Positions 6,227 through 7,638 of a stretch of DNA of 7,638 nucleotides are shown piece by piece. Made by a program: the position numbers and the translations under genes. Source of the stretch: Candidatus Nanopelagicales bacterium (GTDB lineage: Bacteria; Actinomycetota; Actinomycetes; S36-B12; UBA5976); NCBI GenBank assembly GCA_023257525.1, contig JALRCB010000042.1:1-7638 (forward strand), read 5' to 3'. Within the stretch, counting starts at the first letter, position 1. Each line of letters opens with the position of its first letter. The notes below the pieces were generated by a model, which did not search any database, was not told the DNA's origin, and worked only from the letters and a program-made list of their open reading frames with translations.

Positions 6227-7638
6227 ATGAGCGCGCAACGAATGCCTGAAAAGCCAACACTTGATGGTTTGGAATCCAAGTGGATGCAAACCTGGGATCA
6301 CGCTGGAACCTATTCATTTGATCGCAGCGCTACCCGCGAAAATGTCTTTAGTATCGATACGCCTCCACCAACTGTCAGTGGTTCACTGCACGTAGGTCAC
6401 GTTTTTTCTTACACTCACATTGACTGTGTTGCGCGCTACCAAAGAATGAATGGCAAGTCAGTCTTTTACCCAATGGGTTGGGATGACAATGGGCTTCCAA
6501 CTGAACGACGAGTACAAAACTACTTTGGCGTTCGCTGCGATCCATCACTTCCTTACGACGCAAACTTCCAGCCACCTGCTGAGCCAGGCAAAGACCAGAT
6601 CGCAATCTCGCGTCGCAACTTTGTTGAACTTTGCGAACAGTTAACTGTTGAAGATGAAAAAGCTTTCGAAGAACTATGGCGTCGGCTTGGCACAAGTGTT
6701 GACTGGAAATTGACATACCAAACGATTGATTCCCGAGCTCGTGCTGTGTCACAACGCATGTTCCTTAATAATCTTTCCCGTGGCGAGGCTTACCAAAGTG
6801 AAGCTCCAACCCTTTGGGATGTAACTTTCCGTACTGCAGTTGCCCAAGCTGAATTAGAAGACCGCGAACGCCCAGGCGCTTACCACCGCATCTCGTTCCA
6901 TAAACCTGATGGCAATCCACTATTCATTGAGACAACTCGACCTGAACTAATTCCGGCTTGTGTCGCTTTGGTTGCCCATCCAGATGATGAGCGTTACCAA
7001 CCACTGTTTGGGACCACAGTTACATCGCCGATCTTTGGTGTTGAAGTTCCAGTTCTCGCACACACTCTTGCTGATCCTGAAAAGGGCTCCGGCATTGCAA
7101 TGATTTGTACTTTTGGTGACACCACTGACGTAACTTGGTGGCGCGAACTGCAATTAGCAACTCGGCCAATCATTGGCTGGGATGGTCGCATCATTACTGA
7201 AGTACCCGAATGGATTAAGTCTGAACTGGGCAAGAATGCTTACGCAGCACTTGCTGGGTTAACTGCACATTCAGCTAAAGAGAAGATTGCAGAACTACTT
7301 CGGGAATCCGGTGACCTCGAAGGCGAGATTCGCCAAATTGTTCACCCAGTTAAGTTCTTTGAAAAGGGCGACAAGCCACTTGAAATCGTTACTACGCGTC
7401 AGTGGTACATCCGTAACGGTGGCCGCGATGCAGATCTGCGCGCCGAATTAGTTACAAGCGGACAGCAAATCACTTGGCATCCAGATCACATGAAAGTTCG
7501 CTATCAGAATTGGGTTGAAGGCCTTAATGGCGACTGGCTAATTTCTCGCCAGCGCTTCTTTGGTGTTCCAGTTCCGGTTTGGTACGGCCTAGATGCAGAT
7601 GGCAACCCAATGTGGGACAAGGTTCTCGTTCCAGATAC
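6227..7638 (+). CDS. valS: Valine--tRNA ligase, N-terminal part (gene continues beyond the right edge)
   Basis: This class I aminoacyl-tRNA synthetase charges tRNA-Val with valine and edits mischarged threonine. The 470 residues present include the Rossmann-fold signature PPPTVSGSLHVGH (46-58), where HVGH (55-58) is the HIGH motif, and GWDDNGLPTERRVQN (84-98). The CP1 editing domain follows at about 190-380, with TTRPELIPACVALVAHPDD (236-254) and GSGIAMICTFGDTTDV (287-302). The return to the catalytic core is marked by GDWLISRQRFFGVPVPVWY (435-453). The editing-loop wording GSGIAMICTFGD differs from the GTGAVKITPAHD form of E. coli-like ValS and fits the archaeal-like subtype used by Actinomycetota. 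The KMSKS loop and anticodon-binding domain lie beyond the window. The ATG at 6227 is preferred; an ATG at 6242 (Met6) has no ribosome binding site. The gene is divergent from folC, whereas in Streptomyces the two run in the same direction. Confidence 0.96.
   Translation, partial: MSAQRMPEKPTLDGLESKWMQTWDHAGTYSFDRSATRENVFSIDTPPPTVSGSLHVGHVFSYTHIDCVARYQRMNGKSVFYPMGWDDNGLPTERRVQNYFGVRCDPSLPYDANFQPPAEPGKDQIAISRRNFVELCEQLTVEDEKAFEELWRRLGTSVDWKLTYQTIDSRARAVSQRMFLNNLSRGEAYQSEAPTLWDVTFRTAVAQAELEDRERPGAYHRISFHKPDGNPLFIETTRPELIPACVALVAHPDDERYQPLFGTTVTSPIFGVEVPVLAHTLADPEKGSGIAMICTFGDTTDVTWWRELQLATRPIIGWDGRIITEVPEWIKSELGKNAYAALAGLTAHSAKEKIAELLRESGDLEGEIRQIVHPVKFFEKGDKPLEIVTTRQWYIRNGGRDADLRAELVTSGQQITWHPDHMKVRYQNWVEGLNGDWLISRQRFFGVPVPVWYGLDADGNPMWDKVLVPD

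Noticed and set aside
6375..6752. Minus-strand open frame opposite valS.
   Set aside because: The plus strand encodes the HIGH-motif region of valS without a break, and the minus-strand product has no recognisable domain.
1..7638. A search by eye for transposons, integrase sites, CRISPR repeats, toxin-antitoxin genes, tRNAs and riboswitches.
   Set aside because: None was seen. Genes fill almost the whole window and the largest gap is 99 bases, so a hidden novel mobile or defence system is unlikely here.

Overview
The window looks like a piece of core chromosome from a member of the Actinomycetota. The evidence is the gene content: the order folC - DUF4233 membrane protein - ndk, the radical SAM/DUF2344 pair placed upstream of an rne/rng-type RNase E/G gene, an RNase E/G with a long disordered N-terminal extension, and a ValS of the actinobacterial/archaeal-like subtype. 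Base composition appears close to balanced (an impression, not a count), which is low for the phylum. Compact spacing, leaderless-looking promoters and the loss of genes usually found between ndk and the radical SAM gene would fit a streamlined freshwater lineage such as acI/Nanopelagicales. That placement is inference only.

Layout. Positions 1-1269 (minus) hold the first 423 codons of an RNase E/G gene, which runs off the left edge. A 99-base gap with a candidate promoter, a 12-bp perfect palindrome and a strong Shine-Dalgarno separates it from a tightly packed minus-strand block that reads, in transcription order from 6184 down to 1369, folC, a small four-helix DUF4233 protein, ndk, a B12-binding-like radical SAM protein (TIGR03960 type) and its DUF2344/TIGR03936 partner. 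Gaps inside the block are 16, 10 and 10 bases and then an overlap, so it is very probably one operon. A 42-base divergent intergenic region leads to valS on the plus strand, of which 470 codons are present before the right edge.

How the genes fit together. The block is housekeeping: folate polyglutamylation (FolC), nucleotide triphosphate balancing (Ndk), valyl-tRNA charging (ValS) and RNA processing and decay (RNase E/G). The only uncharacterised components are DUF4233 and the radical SAM/DUF2344 pair. The pair's constant position next to RNase E/G in many bacteria suggests an RNA- or ribosome-related job, but nothing in this window proves it.

I found no mobile element, CRISPR array, tRNA or rRNA gene. 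There is no gene-free stretch longer than 99 bases. The points most worth a second look are the paired leaderless-type promoters between folC and valS, the radical SAM/DUF2344 pair with its C-terminal four-cysteine motif, the palindrome at the predicted rne transcription start, and the neighbourhood change (valS inverted, no mre/rodA genes after ndk).
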